Source: Saccharothrix sp. S26 (GTDB taxonomy: Bacteria; Actinomycetota; Actinomycetes; Mycobacteriales; Pseudonocardiaceae). Taken from it: 64,000 nucleotides of DNA. The stretch spans positions 1 through 64,000 of the forward strand of contig NZ_JAJUWT010000003.1 of assembly GCF_021390395.1 (NCBI RefSeq), in the 5' to 3' direction. The notes below the pieces were generated by a model. It was not told the origin of the DNA. It did not search any database and saw only the letters and a list, made by a program, of their open reading frames with translations. Positions 18,215 through 26,834 of the stretch are shown here, one piece after another. Position numbers and translations under genes: made by a program. The stretch's first letter is position 1; every line of letters begins with the position of its first letter.

Positions 18215-18866
18215 GCTCGAGGTCATCGCACTGGACGCCACCGACGCCGAGAACGCGCAGGACGGCGGCGCGCACCGGCTGGAACTCACCGTCGACATGG
18301 CCGCGGACGGGCTGACCCCACCGGTCACCGTGCTGCGGGACGTGCTCTCCGCGACCGACCTGCCGGTCCGGGTCATGCTCCGCGACGCGCCCGGCTTCGC
18401 GCCCGGCGACCTGGACGCGCTGCGGCGCGACGCGGCGGCGCTGCGCGAGGCGGGCGCGGCGGAGTTCGTGCTCGGCTTCCTCGACGCCGACGGGCGGGTG
18501 GACGAGGCGGCGTGCGCGGCGCTGGTCGCGGAGTTGGACGGGTGCGCGTGGACGTTCCACCGCGCGCTGGACCACTCGGCGGACCCGGAGGTGGCGTGGA
18601 GCGCCGTCGGGGGACTGGGCTGCGACACAGTGCTGGCGGCCGGCAGCCCGCGCGGGGTTGCCGACGGGTTCGCGGTGCTGGAACGGTTGGCCGCGCGGCA
18701 GGGTGCGGTGCGCCTCCTGGTCGGCGGCGGGCTGAAGGCCGAGCACGTGCCGGCGCTGAAGGCCGTCGGCGTCACGGGGTTCCACGTGGGCAGCGCCGTG
18801 CGGCCAGGCGGGTGGGGCGCCCCGGTGTCCGCCGACGCGGTCCGGACCTGGGCGAATCTGGTCTAG
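18213..18866 (+). CDS. cutC: CutC family TIM-barrel protein
   Basis: A 217-residue CutC-family protein (LEVIALDATDAENAQDGGAHRLEL at the start; LLVGGGLKAEHVPALKAVGVTGFHVGSAVR near the end). The family was linked to copper homeostasis, but its true function is uncertain. The start ATG lies in one DasR-type operator and the stop TAG lies in the next one, so the gene is placed between two GlcNAc-responsive control sites. That suggests a role linked to amino-sugar use rather than copper in this organism (inference). There is no Shine-Dalgarno sequence. Confidence 0.85.
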   Translation: MLEVIALDATDAENAQDGGAHRLELTVDMAADGLTPPVTVLRDVLSATDLPVRVMLRDAPGFAPGDLDALRRDAAALREAGAAEFVLGFLDADGRVDEAACAALVAELDGCAWTFHRALDHSADPEVAWSAVGGLGCDTVLAAGSPRGVADGFAVLERLAARQGAVRLLVGGGLKAEHVPALKAVGVTGFHVGSAVRPGGWGAPVSADAVRTWANLV

Positions 18867-18870
18867 ACCG
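18859..18870 (+). promoter_or_regulatory. DasR-type operator upstream of the das-like operon
   Basis: TGGTCTAGACCG, 11 of 12 bases of the DasR core palindrome, about 90 bp before the substrate-binding protein gene. The cutC stop codon TAG is part of it. GlcN-6-phosphate should release DasR and induce the importer. Confidence 0.85.
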
Positions 18871-18929
18871 CTTGCCGATGCGGACATTAGCATCGCCGTT
18901 GCTTCCCTTGAAATAGCTGTTGCACATTG

Positions 18930-18941
18930 CGCAACGTTGCG
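18930..18941 (+). promoter_or_regulatory. 12-bp palindrome before the das-like operon
   Basis: CGCAACGTTGCG is perfectly symmetrical, 17 bases before the start codon, and has the centre and style of LacI-family operators. It follows a TTGAAA (18908) that could be a -35 hexamer. A second regulator beside DasR is possible. Confidence 0.45.
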
Positions 18942-18957
18942 AGAAGAGGTGGCGAGG

Positions 18958-20238
18958 ATGCGGTTCGCACTGACAGCTGCCGCCGTGGGCGTCGCCGTGC
19001 TGGCCGGGTGCACCCCGGTCCAGTCCGGCCCCGTCACGAGCACCGGCACGGACGAGCAGACGGGCCACCTCCGGGTGTGGCTGTTCGACGAGGTCAACCA
19101 CGGCCCGAAGGAGGCCGTGGTCCAGGAAGCGATCACCGAGTTCCAGAACGCGCACGACGGCGTCACCGTGGAGGTCCAGTACATCCAGGTGCAGACCCGC
19201 GCCGAGCGGTTCAAGGCCGCGTTCAGCGACCCCCGCAGCGCACCCGACGTCGCCGAGTTCGGCAACACCGACCTGGCGGGCTACGTCGCGGGCGGCGGGT
19301 TCACCGACCTCGACCTCGGCACGTGGGACGAGGCCAAGGACCTGCTGCCGACCGTGCTCGACACCGCCAAGGTCGACGGCAAGCTCTACGGCGTGCCGTG
19401 GTTCGTCGGCGTGCGCGCGCTCTACTACCGCACCGACGTGTTCGCGGAGCTCAACCTCCAACCGCCCGCCACGCTGGACGAGATCGCGCCGCTGGCCCGC
19501 CGCATCCGCGCGGCCAAGCCGGACCTGCTCGGCATCTCCGCCGGCGGCAAGTACACCTACGGCGCGATGCCGTTCGTGTGGGCCAACGGCGGCGACATCG
19601 CCCGCAAGGACGGCGACAAGTACGTGGCCGCCATCGACAGCCCCGAGTCGAAGGCGGGCCTGCGCCAGTACACCGAGCTGATCGCGGACGACATCTGCCC
19701 GCCCGCCCAGTGCGCGGGCAACGGCGGCGACGCCAGCGTCGAGGCGTTCCGCGCGGGCAAGGCGGCGATGGTCGTCGGCGGCGACTTCAACCGCAAGTCC
19801 GTCGACGACTCCGCCGCCGCCGGCAAGTACGCGGTCGTGCCGCTGCCGGGCAAGAAGGCGGGCGAGATCGCGCCCGCGTTCGCCGGCGGCAACCTGCTCG
19901 GCGTCATGAAGGGCAGTGAGCGCAAGACGCTGGCCACCCAGTTCGTGCAGCTGCTGGCGGGCAAGCAGTACCAGCGCAAGATGTTCGACGCCATGGGCAA
20001 CCTGCCCACGTTCGGCGACGTGCAGGCCGAGGTGGCCAAGGCCAACCCCGTGCTGGAGCCGTTCATCAAGACCCTCGACGCGGGCACGCGGTTCGTGCCG
20101 GTCACGCCGAACTGGGCCAAGATCGACGCCCAGGCCGTGCTGCCGACGCTGTTGCAGCAGGTCGCCGCCGGTGGCGAAGACCTCGACAAGGCGGCGGCAC
20201 AGGCGGCCGAGCAGATGAACGCCGCCTTCGGTTCATGA
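18958..20238 (+). CDS. dasA: sugar ABC transporter substrate-binding lipoprotein (DasA-like)
   Basis: A 426-residue extracellular binding protein of the carbohydrate (CUT1, family 1) type. A signal peptide with lipobox LAGC (Cys near residue 18) anchors it to the outer face of the membrane. The mature part reads as a solute-binding protein (HLRVWLFDEVNHGPKEAVVQEAITEFQ). The DasR-type operator upstream and the GH20 hexosaminidase at the end of the operon make chitobiose or another GlcNAc oligomer the likely ligand. The ATG at 18958 was chosen for its ribosome site and complete signal peptide. The stop overlaps the next start (ATGA). Confidence 0.85.
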   Translation: MRFALTAAAVGVAVLAGCTPVQSGPVTSTGTDEQTGHLRVWLFDEVNHGPKEAVVQEAITEFQNAHDGVTVEVQYIQVQTRAERFKAAFSDPRSAPDVAEFGNTDLAGYVAGGGFTDLDLGTWDEAKDLLPTVLDTAKVDGKLYGVPWFVGVRALYYRTDVFAELNLQPPATLDEIAPLARRIRAAKPDLLGISAGGKYTYGAMPFVWANGGDIARKDGDKYVAAIDSPESKAGLRQYTELIADDICPPAQCAGNGGDASVEAFRAGKAAMVVGGDFNRKSVDDSAAAGKYAVVPLPGKKAGEIAPAFAGGNLLGVMKGSERKTLATQFVQLLAGKQYQRKMFDAMGNLPTFGDVQAEVAKANPVLEPFIKTLDAGTRFVPVTPNWAKIDAQAVLPTLLQQVAAGGEDLDKAAAQAAEQMNAAFGS

Positions 20239-21128
20239 CGACGACCGCTCGCAAGGGCGACGGGCGGGTCGCGTCCGCCTACCTCGCCCCCGCGCTGCTG
20301 GTGCTGGTCGGCCTGATGGGCTACCCGATCTACCAGCTCGTGCTGATCTCCCTGTTCGACTACGGCCAGGAGCAGGTCAGCGGTGGCGCGCCGCTGACCT
20401 TCCTGGGCCTGGGCAACTACACGACCCTGCTGTCGGACGCGCGGTTCTGGGACGTGCTCGCGCAGACCGTCGGGTTCGCGGCGGTCTGCGTGGCGGGCAC
20501 CCTGCTGGTCGGCGCCGTGCTGGCGGTGCTGGCCACCAGGGTCCGCACGTGGGCGCGCACCACGTTGTTCCTGGCCGCGCTGGGCGCGTGGGCGACGCCG
20601 GCGGTGGCCGGGTCCACGATCTGGCTGTTCCTGTTCGACGCCAACTTCGGGTTCGTCAACGAGGTGCTGGGCACCACCGGGCTGTCCTGGACCTACGACA
20701 AGTGGACGGCGTTCGGGCTGGTCGCGGCCCAGGTGATCTGGTGCTCGTTCCCGTTCGTCATGGTCACCCTGTACGCGGGGATCAAGGCGATCCCGGGCGA
20801 GGTGCTGGAGGCCGCCGCGCTGGACGGCGCGAGCACGGCCGGGACGGCGACCAAGGTGATCCTGCCGCTGCTGCGGCCGCTGCTGATCGTGGTGACGATC
20901 CAGTCGATCATCTGGGACTTCAAGGTGTTCACGCAGATCTACATCATGACCAACGGCGGCGGCATCGCCGGCCGCAACCTGGTGCTCAACGTCTACGCCT
21001 ACCAGCAAGCGTTCGCCGCCTCCGAGTACGGGCTCGGCGCGAGCATCGGCGTGGTGATGACGGTGTTGCTGCTGCTGGTCACCCTCGGCTACCTGCGGGC
21101 GTTGCGCCGCAGCGGGGAGGCGCTGTGA
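20235..21128 (+). CDS. dasB: sugar ABC transporter permease (DasB-like)
   Basis: A 297-residue inner-membrane permease with six expected membrane segments (first near residues 15-37). The cytoplasmic EAA loop reads EVLEAAALDGASTAGTATKV. It is a MalF-type partner of the next gene. ATG start overlaps the stop of the binding-protein gene by four bases, and its own stop overlaps the next start (GTGA), so the whole operon is translationally coupled. No ATPase gene is in the operon; das-type importers use the shared ATPase MsiK encoded elsewhere. Confidence 0.87.
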   Translation: MTTTARKGDGRVASAYLAPALLVLVGLMGYPIYQLVLISLFDYGQEQVSGGAPLTFLGLGNYTTLLSDARFWDVLAQTVGFAAVCVAGTLLVGAVLAVLATRVRTWARTTLFLAALGAWATPAVAGSTIWLFLFDANFGFVNEVLGTTGLSWTYDKWTAFGLVAAQVIWCSFPFVMVTLYAGIKAIPGEVLEAAALDGASTAGTATKVILPLLRPLLIVVTIQSIIWDFKVFTQIYIMTNGGGIAGRNLVLNVYAYQQAFAASEYGLGASIGVVMTVLLLLVTLGYLRALRRSGEAL

Positions 21129-21970
21129 ACCGGCGCGCGTCGCGGGGTTTCGCGGAAGCGGCGGCGGTCGTCGTCGCGGCCGTGGTGGCGTTCCCGCTGT
21201 ACTGGATGGTGCTGACCGCGCTCAAGCCCGGCGCGGAGGTGATCTCGGCCGACCCGCGGCCGTGGACGCTCGCGCCGACGCTGGACAGCTTCGTGCGCGC
21301 GCTGACCGTGCAGAGCTTCGGCCGCTACCTGCTCAACAGCCTCGTGGTGGCGGTCGCGGTGGTGCTGCTGGGCCTGCTGCTGTCGTTCCTGGCGGCCACC
21401 GCGCTGACCCGGTTCCGCTTCCGCGGCCGCACCACGCTGCTGGTCATGCTGCTGGTGGTGCAGATGGTGCCGGTCGAGGCGTTGACCATCCCGCTGTTCT
21501 TCGTCATGCGGTCGGTGCGGGACGTGGCGCCGGTGTTCGGGCTGAACCACCTGGGCTCGCTGGTGCTCGTGCACCTGGCGTTCAGCCTGCCGTTCGCGAT
21601 CTGGATGCTGCGCGGGTTCGTCGCCGCCGTGCCGGCGGAGCTGGAGGAGGCGGCGACGCTCGACGGCGCGTCCCGGTTCCGGTTCCTGTGGCAGGTGCTG
21701 TTCCCGCTGGTCGCGCCCGGTCTGGTGGCCACCAGCGTGCTGTCGTTCATCCACGCCTGGAACGACTTCCTGTTCGCCAAGACGTTCATCATCTCGGCGG
21801 CGGAGAACCAGACCCTGCCGCTGGCGTTGCAGGTGTTCGTCAAACCGGACCAGAACGACTGGGGTGCGATCATGGCAGGATCGACGTTGATGACGATTCC
21901 GGTGCTGGTGTTCTTCATCCTCGTGCAGCGGCGGCTGGTCTCCGGCCTGGCCGGGGCGGTGAAGTCGTGA
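21125..21970 (+). CDS. dasC: sugar ABC transporter permease (DasC-like)
   Basis: A 281-residue MalG-type permease with about six membrane segments and the EAA loop ELEEAATLDGASRFRFLWQVLFP (about residues 170-192). The GTG start overlaps the previous stop. It forms the channel with the preceding permease. The stop overlaps the GTG of the hexosaminidase gene, tying sugar uptake to hydrolysis. Confidence 0.87.
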   Translation: MNRRASRGFAEAAAVVVAAVVAFPLYWMVLTALKPGAEVISADPRPWTLAPTLDSFVRALTVQSFGRYLLNSLVVAVAVVLLGLLLSFLAATALTRFRFRGRTTLLVMLLVVQMVPVEALTIPLFFVMRSVRDVAPVFGLNHLGSLVLVHLAFSLPFAIWMLRGFVAAVPAELEEAATLDGASRFRFLWQVLFPLVAPGLVATSVLSFIHAWNDFLFAKTFIISAAENQTLPLALQVFVKPDQNDWGAIMAGSTLMTIPVLVFFILVQRRLVSGLAGAVKS

Positions 21971-23316
21971 TCCTGCCGCGTCCGGTGTCGTTCACCCGGG
22001 GTGACGGCGAGGTGCCGTTCGACGGCACGTTCCAGGTCGAGCGCGTGGCCGGGCCCGCCGAGGGCTACCGGCTGTCGGTGTCGGCGGGCGGCGTGCGGGT
22101 CCAGGCGTCCGACGACGCGGGCGAGTTCTACGCGCGGCAGACGTTGCGGCAGCTCAGCGGCCCGCAGGCGTTCCGGGTGGTGCCGCCGGGCGTGGTGGCG
22201 CTGCCGGTGTGCGAGGTGGAGGACCACCCGCGGTTCGCGTGGCGGGGCGTGATGCTCGACGTGGCGCGGCACTTCCTGCCCAAGCACGACCTGCTGCGGT
22301 ACGTGGACCTGCTGGCCGTGCACAAGCTGAACGTGCTGCACCTGCACCTGACCGACGACCAGGGCTGGCGGTTCGAGTCGCGGCGCTTCCCCCGGCTGCA
22401 CGAGGTCGGCGGGTGGCGGCCCGACTCGCGGTTCGGCGACCGGCGCTCCGGCGGCATGGCCGGGCGGCCCCACGGCGGCTACTACACCCAGGACGACCTG
22501 CGGGAGGTCGTCGCGTACGCGGCGCAGCGGCAGATCACCGTGGTGCCGGAGATCGACGTGCCGGGGCACAGCCAGGCGGCGATCGCGGCGTACCCGGAGC
22601 TCGGCGCGTCCGGCGGCGGGGTGTGGACCGACTGGGGCGTCAACCCGAACGTGCTGCGCCCCGACGAGTCCGCGGTGGACTTCTACCGGCAGGTGTTCGA
22701 CGAGCTGCTGGAGGTCTTCCCGTCCGAGGTGATCGGGCTGGGCGGTGACGAGGCCGAGGGCGGCGACGGCCGGTTCGTCCGCCGCATCGCCCAGCACCTG
22801 CACCAGCGCGGGCGGCGGCCGTTCGGGTGGGACGAGGTGCTCGGCGTCGGGCCGCTGCCGACCCGCACGATCGTCGCGTCGTGGCGCGGCGAGGAGCACA
22901 GCCTGACCGCGTTGGACCGCGGCCACGACGTCGTGATGTGCCCCGAAGAGCACCTGTACCTGGACTACCGGCAGTCCGACCACCCCGACGAGCCGATCCC
23001 CGTCGGCACCGTCACCACGCTGGAGGACGTCTACCGGTACGAGCCGGCGGCGGCGGACCGGGTGCTGGGCGCGCAGGCGAACCTGTGGACCGAGCACCTC
23101 GACTCGCCGCGGCGGCTCGACTACGCAGCCTTCCCCCGGCTGAGCGCGTTCGCCGAGGTCGTGTGGAGCCCCGCCGGACGTGACGAGGCGGAGTTCCTGA
23201 CCCGGCTGGCCGAGCACCACCTGCCGCGCCTGGACGCGCTCGGCGTCGAGTACCGCCCCCTCGACGGCCCCCGGCCGTGGCAGGCGCTCCCGGGAGTGCC
23301 CGGCCACCCCCGCTGA
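21967..23316 (+). CDS. GH20 beta-N-acetylhexosaminidase, cytoplasmic
   Basis: A 449-residue family-20 glycoside hydrolase that releases GlcNAc from chitobiose or related sugars. The catalytic Asp-Glu pair is in IGLGGDEAEGG (about residues 256-266). Family words HLHLTDDQGWRFE (about 120) and EIDVPGHSQAA (about 195) are also present; these bind the substrate N-acetyl group region in relatives. There is no signal peptide, so it should act on sugar already imported by the coupled ABC transporter. It corresponds in position to dasD of Streptomyces. GTG start with 4-base overlap. Confidence 0.92.
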   Translation: MILPRPVSFTRGDGEVPFDGTFQVERVAGPAEGYRLSVSAGGVRVQASDDAGEFYARQTLRQLSGPQAFRVVPPGVVALPVCEVEDHPRFAWRGVMLDVARHFLPKHDLLRYVDLLAVHKLNVLHLHLTDDQGWRFESRRFPRLHEVGGWRPDSRFGDRRSGGMAGRPHGGYYTQDDLREVVAYAAQRQITVVPEIDVPGHSQAAIAAYPELGASGGGVWTDWGVNPNVLRPDESAVDFYRQVFDELLEVFPSEVIGLGGDEAEGGDGRFVRRIAQHLHQRGRRPFGWDEVLGVGPLPTRTIVASWRGEEHSLTALDRGHDVVMCPEEHLYLDYRQSDHPDEPIPVGTVTTLEDVYRYEPAAADRVLGAQANLWTEHLDSPRRLDYAAFPRLSAFAEVVWSPAGRDEAEFLTRLAEHHLPRLDALGVEYRPLDGPRPWQALPGVPGHPR

Positions 23317-23538
23317 TCAGTCCGCCTCGGGCACGAGGATCCAGGCGGCGAGGTAGAGCACCGCGCCGGCGCCGACGCCGAACAGGGTGGCGGCGACGAG
23401 GAGGATGCGCAGCAGCGCCGCGTCCACCCCGAGCATCTCGGCCGCACCGCCGCACACACCCGCGACCATCTTGTCGGTCCGGCTGCGGCGGAGCTTCTTG
23501 ACCTTGGCGGTGGCTTGGTCCAACACGTCGTTCGTCAT
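23317..23538 (-). CDS. PspC domain membrane protein
   Basis: A 73-residue protein with the PspC signature KMVAGVCGGAAEMLGVDAALLRILLV followed by a membrane helix pair (about residues 44-70, LVAATLFGVGAGAVLYLAAWILVP). PspC-domain proteins are small envelope-stress-related membrane proteins. Its stop abuts the hexosaminidase stop (convergent, 0 bp between). Confidence 0.88.
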   Translation of the reverse strand: MTNDVLDQATAKVKKLRRSRTDKMVAGVCGGAAEMLGVDAALLRILLVAATLFGVGAGAVLYLAAWILVPEAD

Positions 23539-23609
23539 GGCTCAAGAGTGCTCCGCCCCGGCTCGCGGGACATCGGGGACGCACCCTGACTTCCCCCGGA
23601 CCCCCTCGC

Positions 23610-24416
23610 TCAGGGTGTCACCAGGACCTTGCCCCTGAGGTCGCCCGCCTCGGCCCGCCGGTGCAGCTCGGGCAGGTCGGGCAGGCCGTGCCGCTCGGAC
23701 ACGTCGACCACCACCACGCCCCGGTCCACCAGGTCCACCAGCCGCGTGAGCTGGTCGGCGTCGAAACGGGTGACGAAATGGGCGTCCGGGGCGTCGCTCA
23801 GGGTCGCGGAGACGACGACTGCGCCCAACCGTGCCACTTCCGCGTCGGCGACGAGGTTGAGCACGACGTCGAACCGCCCTCGCGGCCCGTAACCGACGAC
23901 CTCGTCCGCACCCAGCCCGCGCACGGTGGCGGCGCTGCGCGGGGACGCGGTGGCGGTGACGTGCGCGCCCGCGTGCTTGGCCAACTGCACCGCGAACCCG
24001 CCGATGCCGCCGCCCGCGCCGTTGACCAGCACCCGGTGGCCCGGCCGCACGTCGCCGTGCTCGAACACCATCTGCCACGCGCTCAGGCCGGCCAGGGGCA
24101 GGGCGGCGGCGTCGGCCAACGGGATGGTGGTCGGCGCGGGGACGAGCCGGTCGGGCGTGGTCACGGCGTACTCGGCCGCCGCGCCGTCGATCCAGCCGAC
24201 CACCGGCGCGCCGGCCACCGTGCCGGCCACGTCCCAGCCCAGCGCGTGCGGCAGCGGCAGGTCGAACCGGCCCGCCCGGACCGCGACCTCCGTCGGGTTG
24301 AACGAGGTCGCGGCCACCCGCACCAGCACCTGGCCGGGTCCGGGCTCGGGCCGCGGGACGTCGTCGACCACGATCACCCGCGGGCCGCCGAACTCGTGGA
24401 TCCGTGCGATCTTCAT
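23610..24416 (-). CDS. zinc-independent NAD(P)H quinone oxidoreductase-like MDR enzyme
   Basis: A 268-residue medium-chain dehydrogenase/reductase of the quinone oxidoreductase type. The N-terminal GroES-like fold starts MKIARIHEFGGPRVIVVDDV. The Rossmann cofactor motif is NGAGGGIGGFAVQLAKHAGAHV (about residues 128-149). The zinc ligands of alcohol dehydrogenases are absent. It is somewhat short (about 310-330 is usual). It is divergent from an AraC-type regulator with an inverted repeat in the shared 72-bp gap, so that regulator probably controls it. Confidence 0.85.
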   Translation of the reverse strand: MKIARIHEFGGPRVIVVDDVPRPEPGPGQVLVRVAATSFNPTEVAVRAGRFDLPLPHALGWDVAGTVAGAPVVGWIDGAAAEYAVTTPDRLVPAPTTIPLADAAALPLAGLSAWQMVFEHGDVRPGHRVLVNGAGGGIGGFAVQLAKHAGAHVTATASPRSAATVRGLGADEVVGYGPRGRFDVVLNLVADAEVARLGAVVVSATLSDAPDAHFVTRFDADQLTRLVDLVDRGVVVVDVSERHGLPDLPELHRRAEAGDLRGKVLVTP

Positions 24417-24440
24417 GCGGTCGACGGTAGGCAGCGCGTG

Positions 24441-24488
24441 GAAGACGATCCATGCTCCCGAATCCCATCTTCATGTGTAATCGTCTTC
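24441..24488. promoter_or_regulatory. inverted repeat between oxidoreductase and AraC-type regulator
   Basis: GAAGACGAT (24441-24449) and ATCGTCTTC (24480-24488) are perfect 9-bp arms separated by 30 bases. The right arm touches the GTG of the regulator; the left arm is 25 bases before the oxidoreductase ATG. Spaced arms of this kind suit a looped AraC-type dimer. Confidence 0.55.
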
Positions 24489-25382
24489 GTGGACGTGCTC
24501 AGCGACGTGATCGCGGTGATGCGCACCGGACGGCCCGTCGTCGCCCGGGTGGCGTGGGAGGAACCGTGGGCGCAGCGGTTCGCACCGGTGCCGGGCGCGT
24601 CCGGGTTCCAGGTCGTGCTGGAGGGTTCGTGCTGGCTGCTGCGCGACCACGCCGAACCGGTCGAGCTGCACCCGGGCGACGTCGTGTTCCTGCCCGACGG
24701 CCGCGGGCACGTGCTCGCGGACAGCCCCACCACCCCGGTGGCCGGCGAGGCGTGCGACCCGAACGCCCCGGACTTCGCCGCCGAGCACCCCGCGCCCGCG
24801 CACCCGACCACCGTCACGCTGTGCGGCGCGTACGAGCTGGCCCACGTCCACCCGTTGCTGCGCGACCTGCCGGACACCGTGCTCGTGTCCGGCCCGGAAC
24901 CGCGCGCCGCCGTGGCGCTGCTCGCCGCCGAGCTGGAGCACCCGCGCCTGGGCTCCGACGCCCTCGTCCCCGCCCTGCTCGACGCGCTGCTGCTCTACCT
25001 GCTGCGCACCTGGTTCACCGGGCGTGAGCACGCCACCGGCTGGGCCGCCGCGCTCAACGACCCCGTCACCGCCACCGCGTTGCACCACATCCACCGCGAC
25101 CCCGCGCACCCGTGGACGGTCGCGGGCCTGGCCGCCGCGTCCGGCCTGTCGCGCGCGCCGTTCGCCAAGCGCTTCACCGCCCTGGTCGGCCGACCACCGC
25201 TGACCTACCTGACGTGGTGGCGCATGACCACCGCCGCCCGGCTGCTGCGCGAGACGGACGCTCCGCTGGCCACCATCGCCGGCCGCGTCGGCTACAGCTC
25301 GGAGTTCGCGTTCGCCGCCGCGTTCAAGCGCGCCCACGGCACCGCGCCGGGCCGGTACCGGCGCGCACACCCGACCACGTGA
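24489..25382 (+). CDS. AraC family transcriptional regulator
   Basis: A 297-residue regulator with an N-terminal cupin-type sensor domain (AraC_binding_2/cupin_6 type; ELHPGDVVFLPDGRGHVL near residue 57) and a C-terminal double helix-turn-helix (about 200-295: WTVAGLAAASGLSRAPFAKRF and LATIAGRVGYSSEFAFAAAFKRAHG). GTG start. It is divergent from the oxidoreductase, its likely target. The ligand is unknown. Confidence 0.9.
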   Translation: MDVLSDVIAVMRTGRPVVARVAWEEPWAQRFAPVPGASGFQVVLEGSCWLLRDHAEPVELHPGDVVFLPDGRGHVLADSPTTPVAGEACDPNAPDFAAEHPAPAHPTTVTLCGAYELAHVHPLLRDLPDTVLVSGPEPRAAVALLAAELEHPRLGSDALVPALLDALLLYLLRTWFTGREHATGWAAALNDPVTATALHHIHRDPAHPWTVAGLAAASGLSRAPFAKRFTALVGRPPLTYLTWWRMTTAARLLRETDAPLATIAGRVGYSSEFAFAAAFKRAHGTAPGRYRRAHPTT

Positions 25383-25462
25383 CGCCGGCTCGCCACCGTC
25401 GGGGTGTGCCCGGCCGCACGACCGGGAGCACAATCGGGGCACCCCGCTGGAGGAGGTCCGAC

Positions 25463-26569
25463 GTGCGTGATGTCCTCGCCGAACTGGCCCGTCGCGTCGA
25501 CCGGGGCGAGACGGTCGGCGTCGGCACGGTGGTGGCCACGTTCAGCTCCGCGCCACGCCCGCCCGGCGCGGCGATGCTGGTCGGTGCGGACGGCGCGGTC
25601 GTCGGCAGCGTCTCCGGCGGCTGCGTGGAAGGCGCGGTGTACGAGTTGGCCCAGGAGGTGGTCCGGGACGGGCGGCCGGTGCTCCAGCGCTACGGGGTCA
25701 GCGACGACGACGCGTTCGCGGTCGGGTTGACGTGCGGCGGGATCATCGACGTCTACGTGGAGCGGGTGGACAAGGGCTCGTTCCCCGAACTGCCCGAAGT
25801 CCTCGACACGGTCCGGGCGCAGGAGCCGGTCGCGGTGGCCACGGTGGTGGAGCACCCCGAGTGGGTCGGCCGCCGCGTGGTCGTCTGGCCCGACCGCGCC
25901 GCGGGCGACGTGCCGTCCGCCCGGGCGCGGGACGCGATCACCGACGACGCGCGCGGCCTGCTCGCCACCGGCCGCAGCGGCACCCTGCACTACGGGCCGG
26001 ACGGGCAGCGGCGCGGCGAGGGCCTGGCCGTGTTCGTGAACTCGTTCGAGCCGCCGCCCCGGATGCTGGTGTTCGGCGCGATCGACTTCGCCGCCGCCGT
26101 GGCCAGGCTGGGCGCGTTCCTCGGCTACCGCGTCACGGTGTGCGACGCGCGCCCGGTGTTCGCCACGGCGAGCCGGTTCCCCGAAGCCGACGAGGTGGTC
26201 GTCGACTGGCCGCACCGCTACCTCGCCGCGCAGGCCGAGGCGGGCCGGGTGGACGAGCGCACGGTGGTCGCCGTGCTGACCCACGACCCGAAGTTCGACG
26301 TGCCGCTGCTGGAGGTCGCCTTGCGCCTCAAGCTCGGCTACGTGGGCGCGATGGGGTCCCGCCGCACGCACGACGACCGGCTGCGGAGGCTGCGCGAAGC
26401 GGGCGTGACCGAGGGAGAGCTGGCCGGGCTCGCGTCCCCGATCGGCCTGGACCTGGGCGCCCGCACGCCGGAGGAGACGGCGGTGTCGATCGCCGCCGAG
26501 ATCATCGCGCTGCGCTGGGGCGGTGGAGGTGAGCGCCTGACCCGCACCGACGGCTCCATCCACAGGTGA
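25463..26569 (+). CDS. XdhC/CoxI family protein
   Basis: A 368-residue XdhC-type protein. The N-terminal XdhC/CoxI domain contains SVSGGCVEGAVYE (about residue 52, the conserved GGCVE) and LTCGG (about 92). The C-terminal Rossmann-type domain contains RMLVFGAIDFAAAVARLGAFLGYRV (about 200) and KLGYVGAMGSRRT. XdhC proteins bind molybdenum cofactor and deliver the sulfurated form to xanthine dehydrogenase or CO dehydrogenase. No such dehydrogenase is in the window. GTG start preceded by GGAGGAGG. It likely starts an operon with the next two genes. Confidence 0.9.
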   Translation: MRDVLAELARRVDRGETVGVGTVVATFSSAPRPPGAAMLVGADGAVVGSVSGGCVEGAVYELAQEVVRDGRPVLQRYGVSDDDAFAVGLTCGGIIDVYVERVDKGSFPELPEVLDTVRAQEPVAVATVVEHPEWVGRRVVVWPDRAAGDVPSARARDAITDDARGLLATGRSGTLHYGPDGQRRGEGLAVFVNSFEPPPRMLVFGAIDFAAAVARLGAFLGYRVTVCDARPVFATASRFPEADEVVVDWPHRYLAAQAEAGRVDERTVVAVLTHDPKFDVPLLEVALRLKLGYVGAMGSRRTHDDRLRRLREAGVTEGELAGLASPIGLDLGARTPEETAVSIAAEIIALRWGGGGERLTRTDGSIHR

Positions 26570-26606
26570 GGGGGTCGTCGGCCCCGGCGACCGGACCGCT
26601 CGGATC

Positions 26607-26834
26607 GTGGACGAGTTCGCGCAATGCCTGGCGAGCCGGCCCGCGCCGGCGGAAGCTGAGGAGGTGACTGGACCCCAGACCGCCGCCAGGCCGCACCTGC
26701 GAGCCGTGCCGGACGAGCCGCTCGACCCGGTCGACCCGGCGGGCGCGCCCGTCCTCAAGCGCGTGCTGCCGGTCCTGGCCGGGCTGGTGGTGGTGGCGCT
26801 GCTGGTGCGCGGGTTCCGCGGGCGGCACCGCTGA
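26607..26834 (+). CDS. small single-pass membrane protein
   Basis: A 75-residue protein (56 if the GTG at 26664 is used) with a hydrophilic Pro-rich N-terminus, one membrane segment near the C-terminus (VLKRVLPVLAGLVVVALLVRGF) and a basic end. No family recognised. Its stop overlaps the inferred start of the CapA lipoprotein gene by four bases. The start is uncertain because neither GTG has a well-spaced ribosome site. Confidence 0.6.
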   Translation: MDEFAQCLASRPAPAEAEEVTGPQTAARPHLRAVPDEPLDPVDPAGAPVLKRVLPVLAGLVVVALLVRGFRGRHR

